A stretch of DNA of 64,000 bases from Spirochaetes bacterium GWE1_32_154 (GCA_001829315.1 MIAY01000017.1:7568-71567); one strand, 5' to 3'. Counted from the stretch's first letter, positions 35,790-44,737 are shown. Notes: generated by a model not told the origin, from the letters alone. Numbers and translations: made by a program.

Positions 35790-36373
35790 ACAAGGACATC
35801 CAGGTATGTTTTAAGTTGTTTTGCAACTCTTAGTTTTAGTGAATATTCAATTAATTTTGTTATGTTTTTATCTTTTCTTTTAAGATAGTTTTGTATTACT
35901 TCTTTCATTATGTCTGTTCCTATTCTTTTTCTAAATCTTATTATATCGCACACCGTTTTCTCTATATCGTAGATTGTGATATTGTCTGATTTTATTATGC
36001 CTAATGTATATTCATTTTGGGAAAAATATGTTAATTTTATTGGCGGATACTCGGGAAATTTTATTTTAGTTCCTCTGGGGATTGCTATTGTATAATATGC
36101 CGGATTATGTGTTGTAAGTTCATAGAAAGAGGCCGCTGAAAGACAGCAAATAACACCGTTAGGTATTATTTTACAGACTTCTTTTAATTCATCTTCGTTG
36201 TCATACTCATTGAGTTTATAAAGACCTCTTTTTATTTTTTGTATTGTTCCGTTTTCTTCAAGTTTTTTTAAATATGTATTATGAATTTTTTCATCTGTAA
36301 TATCTTTCGTTCTTATTATTCCATCATTTTGGATAAATAAAGTTATGATTCTTTTTTCTATTTCTTTTTTCAT
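35786..36373 (-). CDS. abiEi: AbiEi antitoxin
   Basis: About 195 residues. N-terminal winged helix (IIRTKDITDEKIHNTYLKKL, then KIKRGLYKL) and C-terminal AbiEi_4-like antitoxin domain (NGVICCLSAASFYELTTHNP, IAIPRGTKI, DIEKTVCDIIRFRKRIG). AbiEi represses its own operon and neutralises AbiEii. The ATG at 36373 fits AGAGG 4 bases upstream and lies just downstream of a strong promoter; a longer start at 36418 would fall within that promoter. Confidence 0.92.
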   Translation of the reverse strand: MKKEIEKRIITLFIQNDGIIRTKDITDEKIHNTYLKKLEENGTIQKIKRGLYKLNEYDNEDELKEVCKIIPNGVICCLSAASFYELTTHNPAYYTIAIPRGTKIKFPEYPPIKLTYFSQNEYTLGIIKSDNITIYDIEKTVCDIIRFRKRIGTDIMKEVIQNYLKRKDKNITKLIEYSLKLRVAKQLKTYLDVLV

Positions 36374-36389
36374 TACTCCTCTTGATGAG

Positions 36390-36418
36390 AGTATACTTTT
36401 TTTATTGTGAAATTTCAA
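36390..36418 (-). promoter_or_regulatory. Sigma-70 promoter of the AbiE operon
   Basis: Minus strand TTGAAA (36418-36413), 17 bp, TATACT (36395-36390). The leader to the ATG at 36373 is only about 10 bases. Confidence 0.75.
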
Positions 36419-36481
36419 TATATTTGATACAAATTACTTCACTTATTAGTAAGTGTTGCTTTTTATATCATTTTTCCTCAC

Positions 36482-36635
36482 TTACCTACTCACCCCCCTC
36501 AATATAAAAACTCTTAGTAATATAACACCAATATAGACAATAGATCCTGCAGCAAAACCACTTGTTGAGAACTTTAAAACGAATGCTATCATAATAAATG
36601 CAATTAAAAGTAATAACCATCCGATTGATTTTTGA
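36482..36635 (-). pseudogene. Relic of a two-helix membrane protein
   Basis: A startless frame reads SKIGWLLLLIAFIMIAFVLK, then a second hydrophobic stretch (AAGSIVYIGVILLRVFILRG) and a stop. It overlaps the end of the antitoxin-like gene out of frame. It looks like a gene tail joined by deletion at the place where a toxin gene would be expected. Confidence 0.35.
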
Positions 36636-36819
36636 TTACCTCTTTATAATTAAAAAATGCTTTATTCATTAGAAAATCAAGTTTTCCTGATTCTGCATCT
36701 TTTTCTATTATTTCATCCCAAATATCGTTTTCGTATTCATAAAACCATTTTCTAAACTCATTTATTTGATTTTTTGGTAATGATATTACTGCTTGTTCAA
36801 TTTCTGTTATTGTTTGCAT
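36604..36819 (-). CDS. Orphan type II antitoxin-like protein
   Basis: 71 residues, MQTITEIEQAVISLPKNQIN, then the common antitoxin segment WDEIIEKDAESGKLDFL. Such proteins usually precede a RelE/ParE toxin, but none follows here; instead there is an out-of-frame membrane-protein relic. The C terminus (NQSDGYYF) is unlike the family and may be a fusion product. Good RBS (GGAG) upstream. Confidence 0.7.
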   Translation of the reverse strand: MQTITEIEQAVISLPKNQINEFRKWFYEYENDIWDEIIEKDAESGKLDFLMNKAFFNYKEVIKNQSDGYYF

Positions 36820-36844
36820 TGTTTCTCCTGTAAAGCATTATACA

Positions 36845-36892
36845 GAGCTTATTGCAAAAATTCTAGATAAAAAGAGTATTTTCAAGAAGCTC
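36845..36892. mobile_element. Solo 48-bp hairpin of the MITE family
   Basis: GAGCTTATTGCAAAAATTC...GTATTTTCAAGAAGCTC corresponds only to the 3' hairpin module of the full elements. No 4-bp duplication is visible. It shows that the 3' module can exist alone, by insertion or by decay. Confidence 0.75.
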
Positions 36893-36899
36893 TCTCATT

Positions 36900-38006
36900 T
36901 TAAATATTTTTTAGATGGGTATTAACATACATTGTTGTTGTATTCGCTTGATCATCACAATGAAACCCTATTTCAGCCCCCAATGTATCAGAAATAAGCT
37001 TTGCACTATACATTCCTAATCCATTGCCATTTTTTTTTGATGATGGTACATATTTCTCAAATAGATATGGTCTTATTGATTCAGGAATACAGCCTGAATT
37101 TGTTATATGGAATGTTAATTCTGCATCATATACAATATTTAAAAAAACTTTTTCCGACTTTTTAGATGCTTCAATAGCATTTTTTAGTAGATTTGATAAT
37201 AATCTGTATATCAAATCTTTATCTGTATAAAAATATAACTCCGGTATAGTATCTGATGAATTATTAAATCCTATTGATATTGCTATCTCCATAGGATTAT
37301 TATATTTATTAGAAAATGATTTAAGAACTTTTACAATAATTTCCTCCAACGATAATGTGGTGAAACTTAATGAATATGACTGTTCTTCTAATTTGTGCAT
37401 ACAAAGTGTATTTCGAATTTGTCTTAACATATATAAACCGCTATCTTTTATAAGCGATAAACTTTCTTTTACAGGTTCATCGAAATCCTCTGAACAGAGA
37501 AGATACTCTGAAAATCCAATAATAGAATTTAAAGGAGTAATTAAATCATGTTTTAAAATTCTATCCGTTTCATCTTTAATTTTCTGATGATGAAAATGCT
37601 TTTCTTCAATTTTTAATTTATGGTTATGTAGTTTCAACGCAACTTTTATTGCATTTATCAAAGCAGTATAAGGATTATCTTTTATGATAAAGCCATATGA
37701 AATCACATTCTCAATGAGTTCTAAGTAGTTTGAATTAACTAAAGATGTTGAAAATATAATAGGAATATCTTTCTCGTTTAATATTATTTTTGCACATTCA
37801 ATAGCATTGATACCTGTACATAAATTAATATCGATTATTATGAGATCGTATTTTTTCCGGAGAGATAAAACATATTCAATAGCTTTTTCCCCTGAAAAAA
37901 CGGTTGAAACATCATATCCATTTGAAACAAGTATATTTGTCGTTAATCTCGAAAACTCAGTATCTGAATCAACGAGAAGAATGCTGGTTGCTGTTAATTT
38001 TATCAT
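36900..38006 (-). CDS. Receiver-histidine kinase hybrid
   Basis: 368 residues: an N-terminal receiver (SILLVDSD, phospho-Asp in DLIIIDINL, Ser in IIFSTS, Lys in IIKDN), then a HisKA-like helix with the phospho-His in RILKHDLITPLNSIIGFSEY, and HATPase_c (N box NLLKNAIEAS, G1 FHITNSG, G2 KKNGNGLGMYSAKL). No TM segment, so a cytosolic kinase whose activity may be set by phosphorylation of its own receiver. Monocistronic. Confidence 0.93.
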   Translation of the reverse strand: MIKLTATSILLVDSDTEFSRLTTNILVSNGYDVSTVFSGEKAIEYVLSLRKKYDLIIIDINLCTGINAIECAKIILNEKDIPIIFSTSLVNSNYLELIENVISYGFIIKDNPYTALINAIKVALKLHNHKLKIEEKHFHHQKIKDETDRILKHDLITPLNSIIGFSEYLLCSEDFDEPVKESLSLIKDSGLYMLRQIRNTLCMHKLEEQSYSLSFTTLSLEEIIVKVLKSFSNKYNNPMEIAISIGFNNSSDTIPELYFYTDKDLIYRLLSNLLKNAIEASKKSEKVFLNIVYDAELTFHITNSGCIPESIRPYLFEKYVPSSKKNGNGLGMYSAKLISDTLGAEIGFHCDDQANTTTMYVNTHLKNI

Positions 38007-38205
38007 GTATTGATTATATTATTATATTTATTTTTTGCAATAGATTTATTGTATAAAATTATTAATTTTTTAAATTCCAACAAAAATAAGTATAAATTAC
38101 ATACCATTTTGAATAATTTATTACAGCCTACGCTATGCTTCCGGGATAAATCATGAACTCATTTTTTATCATACCTGGTAATTCTGCTGCTTTACCTAAA
38201 GAAAA

Positions 38206-38267
38206 TTCATATTCACATCTTTATGAATTATACCCTATTGAATTTTTTTCTATTTTACAGTAATATA
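38206..38267. promoter_or_regulatory. Copy 2 of duplicated promoter; TTGAAT-17-TAATAT drives aroC
   Basis: About 60 of 62 bases match the proS promoter segment at 24733-24794. The plus-strand boxes TTGAAT (38238-38243) and TAATAT (38261-38266) with 17-bp spacing point to aroC 34 bp downstream. The minus-strand TATAAT is also kept, but the RBS is mutated (AGAGGTG to AGATGTG) and the following frame stops after four codons. The 38014-38205 stretch holds a startless fragment (EYEFSLGKAAELPGMIKNEF) on the minus strand. Confidence 0.75.
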
Positions 38268-38299
38268 AAAATCCACATACATCAATTTTGGAGAATACA

Positions 38300-39388
38300 A
38301 TGTCCGGTAATACTATTGGTAAAATTTTTAAAGTAACAACATGGGGTGAATCTCATGGCGATTCTATCGGATGCGTCGTTGACGGCTGTCCATCGGGAAT
38401 TACAATAGACACTGATTTTATAAATAATGAATGTTCAAGAAGAGCACCGGGACAAAGCAACTTAACAACACCGAGAAAAGAATCAGACACTGTGCGTATC
38501 ATGTCAGGGGTATATAATGGCGTTTCCACAGGAACTCCCATCGCAATAATGATTGAAAACAGCAATGTTCAAAGTGTTGATTATGACAACTTAAAAGATT
38601 TATTCAGACCCGGGCATGCAGATTACTCATATCACTCAAAATACGGAACCCGCGATCATCGGGGTGGTGGAAGAAGCTCGGCACGAACCACTGCATCAAT
38701 TGTTGCAGCCGGTGCTGTTGCAAAAACGATACTGTCTAAAATTCACGGGTTTGAAATAAATGCTTATGTAAAAAAAGTATATAACATATCAACAAACATA
38801 AACCCGCTTTCTGTTACACGCGAAATGGTCGAATCAAATGCAATACGATGCCCCGACTTACTTGTAGCTGAGGAAATGATTGAACTTATTGAAAGCATCA
38901 AAGAACAAAAAAACTCGGTAGGCGGTGTCATTGAATGTGTTATTAAAAACCCTCCAATCGGTATGGGCGAACCGGTTTTTGATAAACTTGATGCTGATCT
39001 TGCAAAGGCAATGTTATCAATTAATGCAACCAAAGGGTTTGAAATTGGTGAAGGCTTTGATGTTATTAAGCTGAAAGGAAGCGAAAATAATGATATATTT
39101 ACCATATTAAACGGTAAGGTTACAACAAAAACCAACCACTCAGGCGGTATAATAGGTGGTATTTCAACAGGAATGCCAATTATTTTCAGAGTGGCATTTA
39201 AACCGACCCCGACTATTGGTTTGTCACAGGAAACAATTGATGTTGACGGCAATATGATTTCAATTGAAACTGCCGGTCGGCATGACCCTTGTGTTTTACC
39301 TCGGGCTGTTGCAATTGTTGAAGCGATGGCTGCAATTATTCTATGTGATTACTACCTTCTGGACACAATTAAAAGAGGTACACGATAA
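38300..39388 (+). CDS. aroC: Chorismate synthase
   Basis: About 362 residues, normal length. Final step of the shikimate pathway, EPSP to chorismate with reduced FMN. Motifs: TTWGESHGDSIGCVVDGCPS, RRAPGQSNLTTPRKE, FRPGHADYSY, GTRDHRGGGRSSARTT, and GRHDPCVLPRAVAIVEAM. The ATG at 38300 has GGAG 7 bases upstream; a TTG at 38288 overlaps the RBS. Its stop overlaps the aroK start by one base. Confidence 0.97.
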   Translation: MSGNTIGKIFKVTTWGESHGDSIGCVVDGCPSGITIDTDFINNECSRRAPGQSNLTTPRKESDTVRIMSGVYNGVSTGTPIAIMIENSNVQSVDYDNLKDLFRPGHADYSYHSKYGTRDHRGGGRSSARTTASIVAAGAVAKTILSKIHGFEINAYVKKVYNISTNINPLSVTREMVESNAIRCPDLLVAEEMIELIESIKEQKNSVGGVIECVIKNPPIGMGEPVFDKLDADLAKAMLSINATKGFEIGEGFDVIKLKGSENNDIFTILNGKVTTKTNHSGGIIGGISTGMPIIFRVAFKPTPTIGLSQETIDVDGNMISIETAGRHDPCVLPRAVAIVEAMAAIILCDYYLLDTIKRGTR

Positions 39389-39885
39389 TGAATTGCATTA
39401 TATTAATCGGCTATAGAGGTGTTGGTAAATCAACTATTGCAAAAGCTGTTGCTGCTAAATTAGAGTGTAAACAAATCTCTCTTGATACCCTTTTATCCGA
39501 AAAAATCGGCAATCTGCAGGCTTTTATTAAAGAAAACGGTTGGGAAAAGTTTCGTGAAGAGGAATCAGAACTTATTGAACACTTAGCATATTCCAATACC
39601 GTTATTGATTGCGGGGGTGGCGTTGTTGAATCAGAAAAGAATATGAACTATTTATCAGCACTTGGTACAATTTTCTATTTACGTGCATCTTCACAGGTAA
39701 TAAAAGAGAGATTAATTACTACCAATCCGCGATTATCATTATCAGGTACTACTGTCTTTAACGAAATTGACGAAGTGCTCGCACGAAGAGACCCTTTGTA
39801 TAGAAAATATGCAGATTATGTTATTGATACCACTATTTTATCACCGGATGATTCATGCGAAAAGATTATGAGTCTCTATTTATAA
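39388..39885 (+). CDS. aroK: Shikimate kinase
   Basis: 165 residues. Walker A GYRGVGKST, shikimate-binding Asp region (SLDTLLSEKIG) with F-R-x-x-E (WEKFREEE), GGG motif (VIDCGGGVVES), and the lid Arg region (TNPRLSLSGT, RRDPLYRKYAD). Phosphorylates shikimate. Translationally coupled to aroC, one base of overlap. Confidence 0.95.
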   Translation: MNCIILIGYRGVGKSTIAKAVAAKLECKQISLDTLLSEKIGNLQAFIKENGWEKFREEESELIEHLAYSNTVIDCGGGVVESEKNMNYLSALGTIFYLRASSQVIKERLITTNPRLSLSGTTVFNEIDEVLARRDPLYRKYADYVIDTTILSPDDSCEKIMSLYL

Positions 39886-39955
39886 AAGCTTTTGCAAGTG
39901 TTTCTGTAACATTATGTCAGGTATCATTGGATATGGTGACGTGTTCATAAAAATA

Positions 39956-41695
39956 CTATCCATTTTCAATTCCATCCCACTGGTCGGGAATGATAACTCC
40001 TGAATGTTCAGCACAGCGTTTTGCATAGTGAACTACTATCTTGTCATCAGGAAGTTGTTTAAGCAACTGATTGAAAATTGATAATGCCTCAGCAATCCGA
40101 CGATTATAATATAGCGTAACTGCTTCTTCAAATAAACTTTTTGTAGCGATTTTGATATTTTTATCATGCTCTTCCAATCCATCAAGAATTTCATAGAGTA
40201 AAACAGGTGTTTTCCTGCCTTTGACTCGAACTTTCATAAGAAACCGGTAGTTAAATTGTTGGGGATTAACAATGCCCGACAGAACATCCTGACTTACAAC
40301 GATTCCGCTTGCATACAGTTTGGTAAGTCCCTCAATTCTTGATGCAACATTAACCGTATCTCCGATAACGGTAAATTCCATCCGCGTTGCAGAGCCGATA
40401 TTACCGGCTAATACTTTACCTTTGTGGATACCAATACCGTTTTTGATTTCAGGTAAACCTTCATTTACAAAAAGGGTGTTAAGTTTTTTAAGAGTTTTCT
40501 GCATTTGAATAGCTGAAAGAATAGCATGATCTGCTTGTTCATCCGATTCATTTAATACCCCGAAAATTGCCATGATAGCATCACCAATGTATTTATTCAC
40601 AAGCCCGCTGTTCTCTGAGATGGACTGACTCATAATATCAAAATATCTGTTGAGAAGTTCAACAACTTTTTCAGGAGCCATTGTTTCTGAAATAGTAGTA
40701 AAATCACGTATATCAGAAAAAAGAATTGTCCCCTCTGTCAGTGTTCCTCCAAGTTTAATATTACCATTAAGGAGGTGATCACGAATAACAGGGTCGACCA
40801 TTTTGCCAAAAATATCCTTAATCCTTTCCCTTTCTTCAAGCCCCATAGCCATACTATTAATATTTGCGATTAAAGTCCCCAGTTCATTATCAATAGTTAC
40901 AGGTAGACGTGCTGAAAATGTTCCATTTTTAATCAGATTAACAAATGATATAAGATTTTTAACCGGTAATGAAAAAGAATATGCTTTAAAAAGTACTATA
41001 AAAAAAATACCTATAATAATTATAATAAAATACGATACCAGATAAGGATTGATATTTATGATAGTTTGAAGAAGGTTATTCGACACTATGGAAAGAATAA
41101 TAGTTATAATAGGATACAATGATATGATAATAAAAGCGACAAGAAGTTCATTGATGAATTTCTTTTTTGATGGTTCAAAAACGATACCTTTTAGAATAAA
41201 TATTTTTTCTTTCACCTTTATCATTAAATTATCAAGAAAAATAGCAGTAAAATAAACCGGTATAATAATATAGGAATATACAATTGACAATGTAAAATCA
41301 AGAATCCGTAAAATTGATTTATATGACTCAGCTTCAGCTTTCATACCACTTATAGTTATGATTGAACAATAGGTGAAACCTATAAAAAATAAAAGAAAAA
41401 AAGAAAAACGTGGAAGAGTATTTATATATTTTTTTATTTGTTCAATATTATTCTTTTTAAAACCTGAAGTAATAGAATTAAAAATAATTGAACCAAAAAA
41501 AATCATAAAAAAACCATTCCAGAAAAATATAAATGAAATAACTCCCAGATAATCGCTCTTTGAAAGATCTTTTACACCTATAGTAAAGTATAAAACAGTT
41601 ATCAAAAGATAAATAAAAAATGATGATCCCATGATAAGCAAGTAATACGATTTGAACCAGATGAGGAAATGCCTGTCATCATTGGATATTTTCAT
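39956..41695 (-). CDS. Membrane class III adenylate cyclase, complete active site
   Basis: About 579 residues: six hydrophobic segments in the first 260 residues, HAMP (~265-320), class III cyclase domain, and a TPR-like tail. All catalytic motifs are present: ILFSDIRDFT and NKYIGDAIMAIF (both metal Asp), FTVIGDTVNVASRIE (Asn/Arg), VRVKGRKTP. It should act as a normal homodimer, a useful contrast to the split pair at 1270-4700. The tail ending PDQWDGIE resembles the tail of the C2-like cyclase (PENWTGSI). The ATG at 41695 has GGAG 7 bases upstream. Confidence 0.92.
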   Translation of the reverse strand: MKISNDDRHFLIWFKSYYLLIMGSSFFIYLLITVLYFTIGVKDLSKSDYLGVISFIFFWNGFFMIFFGSIIFNSITSGFKKNNIEQIKKYINTLPRFSFFLLFFIGFTYCSIITISGMKAEAESYKSILRILDFTLSIVYSYIIIPVYFTAIFLDNLMIKVKEKIFILKGIVFEPSKKKFINELLVAFIIISLYPIITIILSIVSNNLLQTIININPYLVSYFIIIIIGIFFIVLFKAYSFSLPVKNLISFVNLIKNGTFSARLPVTIDNELGTLIANINSMAMGLEERERIKDIFGKMVDPVIRDHLLNGNIKLGGTLTEGTILFSDIRDFTTISETMAPEKVVELLNRYFDIMSQSISENSGLVNKYIGDAIMAIFGVLNESDEQADHAILSAIQMQKTLKKLNTLFVNEGLPEIKNGIGIHKGKVLAGNIGSATRMEFTVIGDTVNVASRIEGLTKLYASGIVVSQDVLSGIVNPQQFNYRFLMKVRVKGRKTPVLLYEILDGLEEHDKNIKIATKSLFEEAVTLYYNRRIAEALSIFNQLLKQLPDDKIVVHYAKRCAEHSGVIIPDQWDGIENG

Positions 41696-41724
41696 GAAAA
41701 TTCTCCAAAAATTAATTAGAAAAT

Positions 41725-41863
41725 GAGGCTTTTGCAAAAATCAAAAGTACTCGATGAAAAAAAAGGTACTTTTTTTATGCTTTCGCCATATGCGATAAAA
41801 TCGCATTATAAGAAGCTTCTTGCAAAAATTCGAGATAAAAAAGAGTATTTTTACAAGAAGCTC
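41725..41863 (+). mobile_element. MITE-like element, copy 4 (139 bp, TSD AAAT)
   Basis: Same family and orientation as copies 1 and 3. Ends GAGGCTTTTGCAAAAATC and ACAAGAAGCTC; internal ATGCGATAAAATCGCAT. Perfect AAAT duplication at 41721-41724 and 41864-41867. It sits 30 bp upstream of the membrane cyclase start codon, so it may affect that gene's promoter. Confidence 0.9.
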
Positions 41864-41895
41864 AAATTATAATCATATACAAAGTTTCAAAAATT

Positions 41896-43491
41896 TTATT
41901 TATTATCATCAAGTATTTTCTTTATATTTTTTATTTCACTATTATGTTCTTTTTCTAATATTTTATATGCACAATTGACTGCTGCTTTTAAAGCAATCGG
42001 TATACCGCCCCCCAAGGCAGCCCAATGTCCGCTTAAAAAAAGATTTTTAACAGGGGTTGTTATCTGACTATTTCCTGACTTTATATTATCCCATTCCGGT
42101 TTAGTTGCCATAATTGAACCGTCTTTATTTCCTGTATATCGCAAATAGGTAATTGGTGTTGCCACGTCACAGAAAACAATATGCTCTCTTAATTTCGGTG
42201 AAAGCACTTTACAGACTCTATCTATAAGTATATCAGCATATTCTTTTTTGAATTTCTTATATTCATCATTTCGTATAAATTCACCATCGGGAGTCCGCCC
42301 GGTTTTCCAGTAATTTGAATATTCTATCAAAGCAGGAGCAAATATACAAAGTGAGCCTTTTCCCGCAGGGGCAAGGGTTTTATCACGTTCAGAGGGTGAA
42401 AGGATAACAAAAGCAATTTTATTCGGATCACCTGTAGTGCAACCTTCGGCTCTCGTTACATCATCACGGGTTAAAGTAATCATTTCTTCACCAAAACCAA
42501 GCTCTGAAGCCGGACAATCAAATCCTAAAGATACAGTAACTGCTGATGAAAATAACTCTGCATTGTGTACCTGATTTAGAATTTTTTTATGTATCGTTCC
42601 TTCCGGCAGCATTTTTTGATACAATGTATCAATATCAGACGCTACAATAATATATTTTCCTTTTATTGTTTTACGTTCTCCATTCTGAACAAATGTTACG
42701 CCATCTGCGGTTTTGCCGGTTAATAGAACTTTTTCTGCTTTTGCATTAAAACTTATTGTACCGCCTGTTTTTTCAAAAACATTTTTTAGCCGGTCAGGAA
42801 TTATCTGTGATCCGCCTTCCGGTAATAACTGATAATCGCCAAGATAAGCCCAGCCAATTGGAACTAATATTGAAAGCAATTTATTCTCTGCACTGAATAT
42901 TTTTTTAATATCAGGATTTTTAAAAAAAAGCTCTAATCCTTTACTTGCCGAATAGGTAAAATATCGCATAAAAACTAAAGAGCAGGAGAACGTTTTAATA
43001 AAATACATTAATTTGTCCACAATTGTCATGTTCTTACCACAGCGGGAATATCGTCCCACTTGCACCATTGCTAATCCGCATTTCCTGGCAGCTTTAAACA
43101 TTTTGATTATACCTTTTTTTTCATCAGGAAATTCCTTGAGAAGTCTATTTTTGAAATCCTCAGGATCTGAGGATAATGTATAATCAAAACTATCACCTTT
43201 ATATCTTTTTATTCGAGTCATTGGTTTCATTTCAGGGAAACCCGGAGCAATATAATCAAGTGTTCTTCTAACAATTCCTTCAGGTCCGCATTGGTTTAAC
43301 CAGTGTATTGAAGCTTCAAAACGGAATTGGTTTCGATCAAAACAAGTCACATACCCGCCGACATGAGTATCCATTTCTACAATATGAACTTTTAACCCGG
43401 CCTTTGCAAGAATAGTTCCACATACTAATCCGCCAATTCCTGCACCTATTATTACAGCATCATATGATTCAAAAGACAAAGTTGTATCCAT
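41896..43491 (-). CDS. FAD-dependent phytoene desaturase/retinol saturase-like oxidoreductase
   Basis: 531 residues. N-terminal dinucleotide-binding fold (DAVIIGAGIGGLVCGTILAK, with Glu in HIVEMDTHVGGY) and the C-terminal FAD motif of the CrtI superfamily (VKNLFLSGHWAALGGGIPIA). Cytosolic or membrane-associated, normal length for CrtI-like enzymes. No other carotenoid gene is nearby, so the substrate is open; CrtISO/retinol-saturase-like members act on several polyenes. Confidence 0.9.
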   Translation of the reverse strand: MDTTLSFESYDAVIIGAGIGGLVCGTILAKAGLKVHIVEMDTHVGGYVTCFDRNQFRFEASIHWLNQCGPEGIVRRTLDYIAPGFPEMKPMTRIKRYKGDSFDYTLSSDPEDFKNRLLKEFPDEKKGIIKMFKAARKCGLAMVQVGRYSRCGKNMTIVDKLMYFIKTFSCSLVFMRYFTYSASKGLELFFKNPDIKKIFSAENKLLSILVPIGWAYLGDYQLLPEGGSQIIPDRLKNVFEKTGGTISFNAKAEKVLLTGKTADGVTFVQNGERKTIKGKYIIVASDIDTLYQKMLPEGTIHKKILNQVHNAELFSSAVTVSLGFDCPASELGFGEEMITLTRDDVTRAEGCTTGDPNKIAFVILSPSERDKTLAPAGKGSLCIFAPALIEYSNYWKTGRTPDGEFIRNDEYKKFKKEYADILIDRVCKVLSPKLREHIVFCDVATPITYLRYTGNKDGSIMATKPEWDNIKSGNSQITTPVKNLFLSGHWAALGGGIPIALKAAVNCAYKILEKEHNSEIKNIKKILDDNK

Positions 43492-43695
43492 ATTTTTTTC
43501 ATTCCATTTTTATTGATATTAAAATAATAATAAAAGCCTCGTGCAAAAAAAGCCAAATAAAAGAAAGGCAAATATTATTAGAAACTATAGCTGATTTATT
43601 AAAAGATAAGCAAGAACTTTTTGAACTTTTATGAAGAATATCATACATATTTTACGAAAAACCAGCCAGTTAATTTTCTTTTACAATAAAACTAT

Positions 43696-43839
43696 TTGAA
43701 AGTTATTGAAAATATTAAAGCTTTTTTAATACAAAAGTATGTATGTCAACTTTTGAAAGACACCAATAATGATCCACTTAAGGCAAAAATTGAAATCGCC
43801 TTAAGTGTTTTACCCGATACAAAGCTTGTAAAAAAATAA
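43696..43839 (+). CDS. Possible small protein or gene relic
   Basis: TTG start, 47 residues: LKVIENIKAFLIQKYVCQLL, then KIEIALSVLPDTKLVKK. No RBS. The preceding 150 bp hold another short frame (LLETIADLLKDKQELFELL) and a solo MITE end near 43534 (GCCTCGTGCAAAAA). The 43492-43843 gap looks like remnant DNA. The last codons lie in a palindrome shared with the convergent gene. Confidence 0.3.
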   Translation: MKVIENIKAFLIQKYVCQLLKDTNNDPLKAKIEIALSVLPDTKLVKK

Positions 43840-43861
43840 ACATTTACTTTTTTACAAGCTT
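43822..43861. terminator. Bidirectional terminator overlapping two gene ends
   Basis: Perfect 14-bp inverted repeat AAGCTTGTAAAAAA / TTTTTTACAAGCTT with a 12-base loop. It provides a T-run on both strands and overlaps the 3' codons of the leftward nucleotidyltransferase gene. Confidence 0.75.
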
Positions 43862-44638
43862 ATTTAATTTTTTAAATGATTTATACAAACTTTTCAGCAA
43901 TTGATCACCGGGGTCAGCTGCATATTTCAAGATGTTTTTTACATCTTTTTTCCAGTTTTCCGGGACAATCGAACAATTCTTACCGACAAATTTGAGTAAT
44001 TTTTTTTCTCCCGGATGAGGTAATTCATTTATTGCTAGTAGTATATCAAAATAACTTGCAAGAAATGCAGCAACTCTATGATTTACACTCACTAAATCAT
44101 TTCTGATTATCGCTTTTTCAATTTGCCCATAATAGGACGGGATAGTTCCGATTAAGAGTGGTATGTTTTTTAGTATAATATTATTTTTTAACTCAACCGG
44201 ATATTTCTGACTTTTAAACCGGGAAATATATTCAGAGCCTTTTCCATTTCGATCAAACAAAACATGTGACTTTGCAATATTACTCCATATACAAGTAGAA
44301 TAACCGGTGTATGCTGCGAACGCTGTAAATAATCGATTATATTCAGATTCGATAAAATCAAAATTTCTATATATCAATTCAACTGTTTCAGTTGTGTCTT
44401 TTAATATCCCGTCATCTTCAGTTTCCCAGAAAGTATTATTATATTCACAGTAAATAAGAAACTCATCAAGCACTTCTTTACGTTTTTCAACAGAAAGCTC
44501 TTTATTAGTATAAACATATAAATCATAATCAGACTCATCATCAGCAGTACCATCTGTTTGAGAACCGGCTAACATAACGCATTCAACTTCTTCTAGTTGT
44601 CCGAGTTTATCAGCAATTTTTTGTATTATTTTATTCAA
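43844..44638 (-). CDS. Nucleotidyltransferase-domain protein (DUF4037-like)
   Basis: 264 residues. N-terminal NTase core: VMLAGSQTDGTADDESDYDL gives the G-S-x(10)-D-x-D metal site. A helical C-terminal domain with conserved His/Pro residues (VNHRVAAFLASYFDILLAIN) follows. Resembles aminoglycoside-type or MNT-like transferases. It ends KLNKLVKK in the palindromic terminator. Substrate unknown. Confidence 0.85.
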   Translation of the reverse strand: MNKIIQKIADKLGQLEEVECVMLAGSQTDGTADDESDYDLYVYTNKELSVEKRKEVLDEFLIYCEYNNTFWETEDDGILKDTTETVELIYRNFDFIESEYNRLFTAFAAYTGYSTCIWSNIAKSHVLFDRNGKGSEYISRFKSQKYPVELKNNIILKNIPLLIGTIPSYYGQIEKAIIRNDLVSVNHRVAAFLASYFDILLAINELPHPGEKKLLKFVGKNCSIVPENWKKDVKNILKYAADPGDQLLKSLYKSFKKLNKLVKK

Positions 44639-44737
44639 TTAAAACCCCTCATATATTATTATTAATAGTTAAGTAAAAGATATTGTTAATTACGCATAAA
44701 GTCAAGCAATGTATTTTTATGTTTTTAGAGGTGCCTA

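Noticed and set aside
38101-38205. Fragment EYEFSLGKAAELPGMIKNEF on the minus strand
   Set aside because: No start codon and no recognised family; could be a gene relic but cannot be called.
38764-39252. 162-codon minus-strand frame
   Set aside because: Antisense to aroC, whose motifs are continuous on the plus strand.
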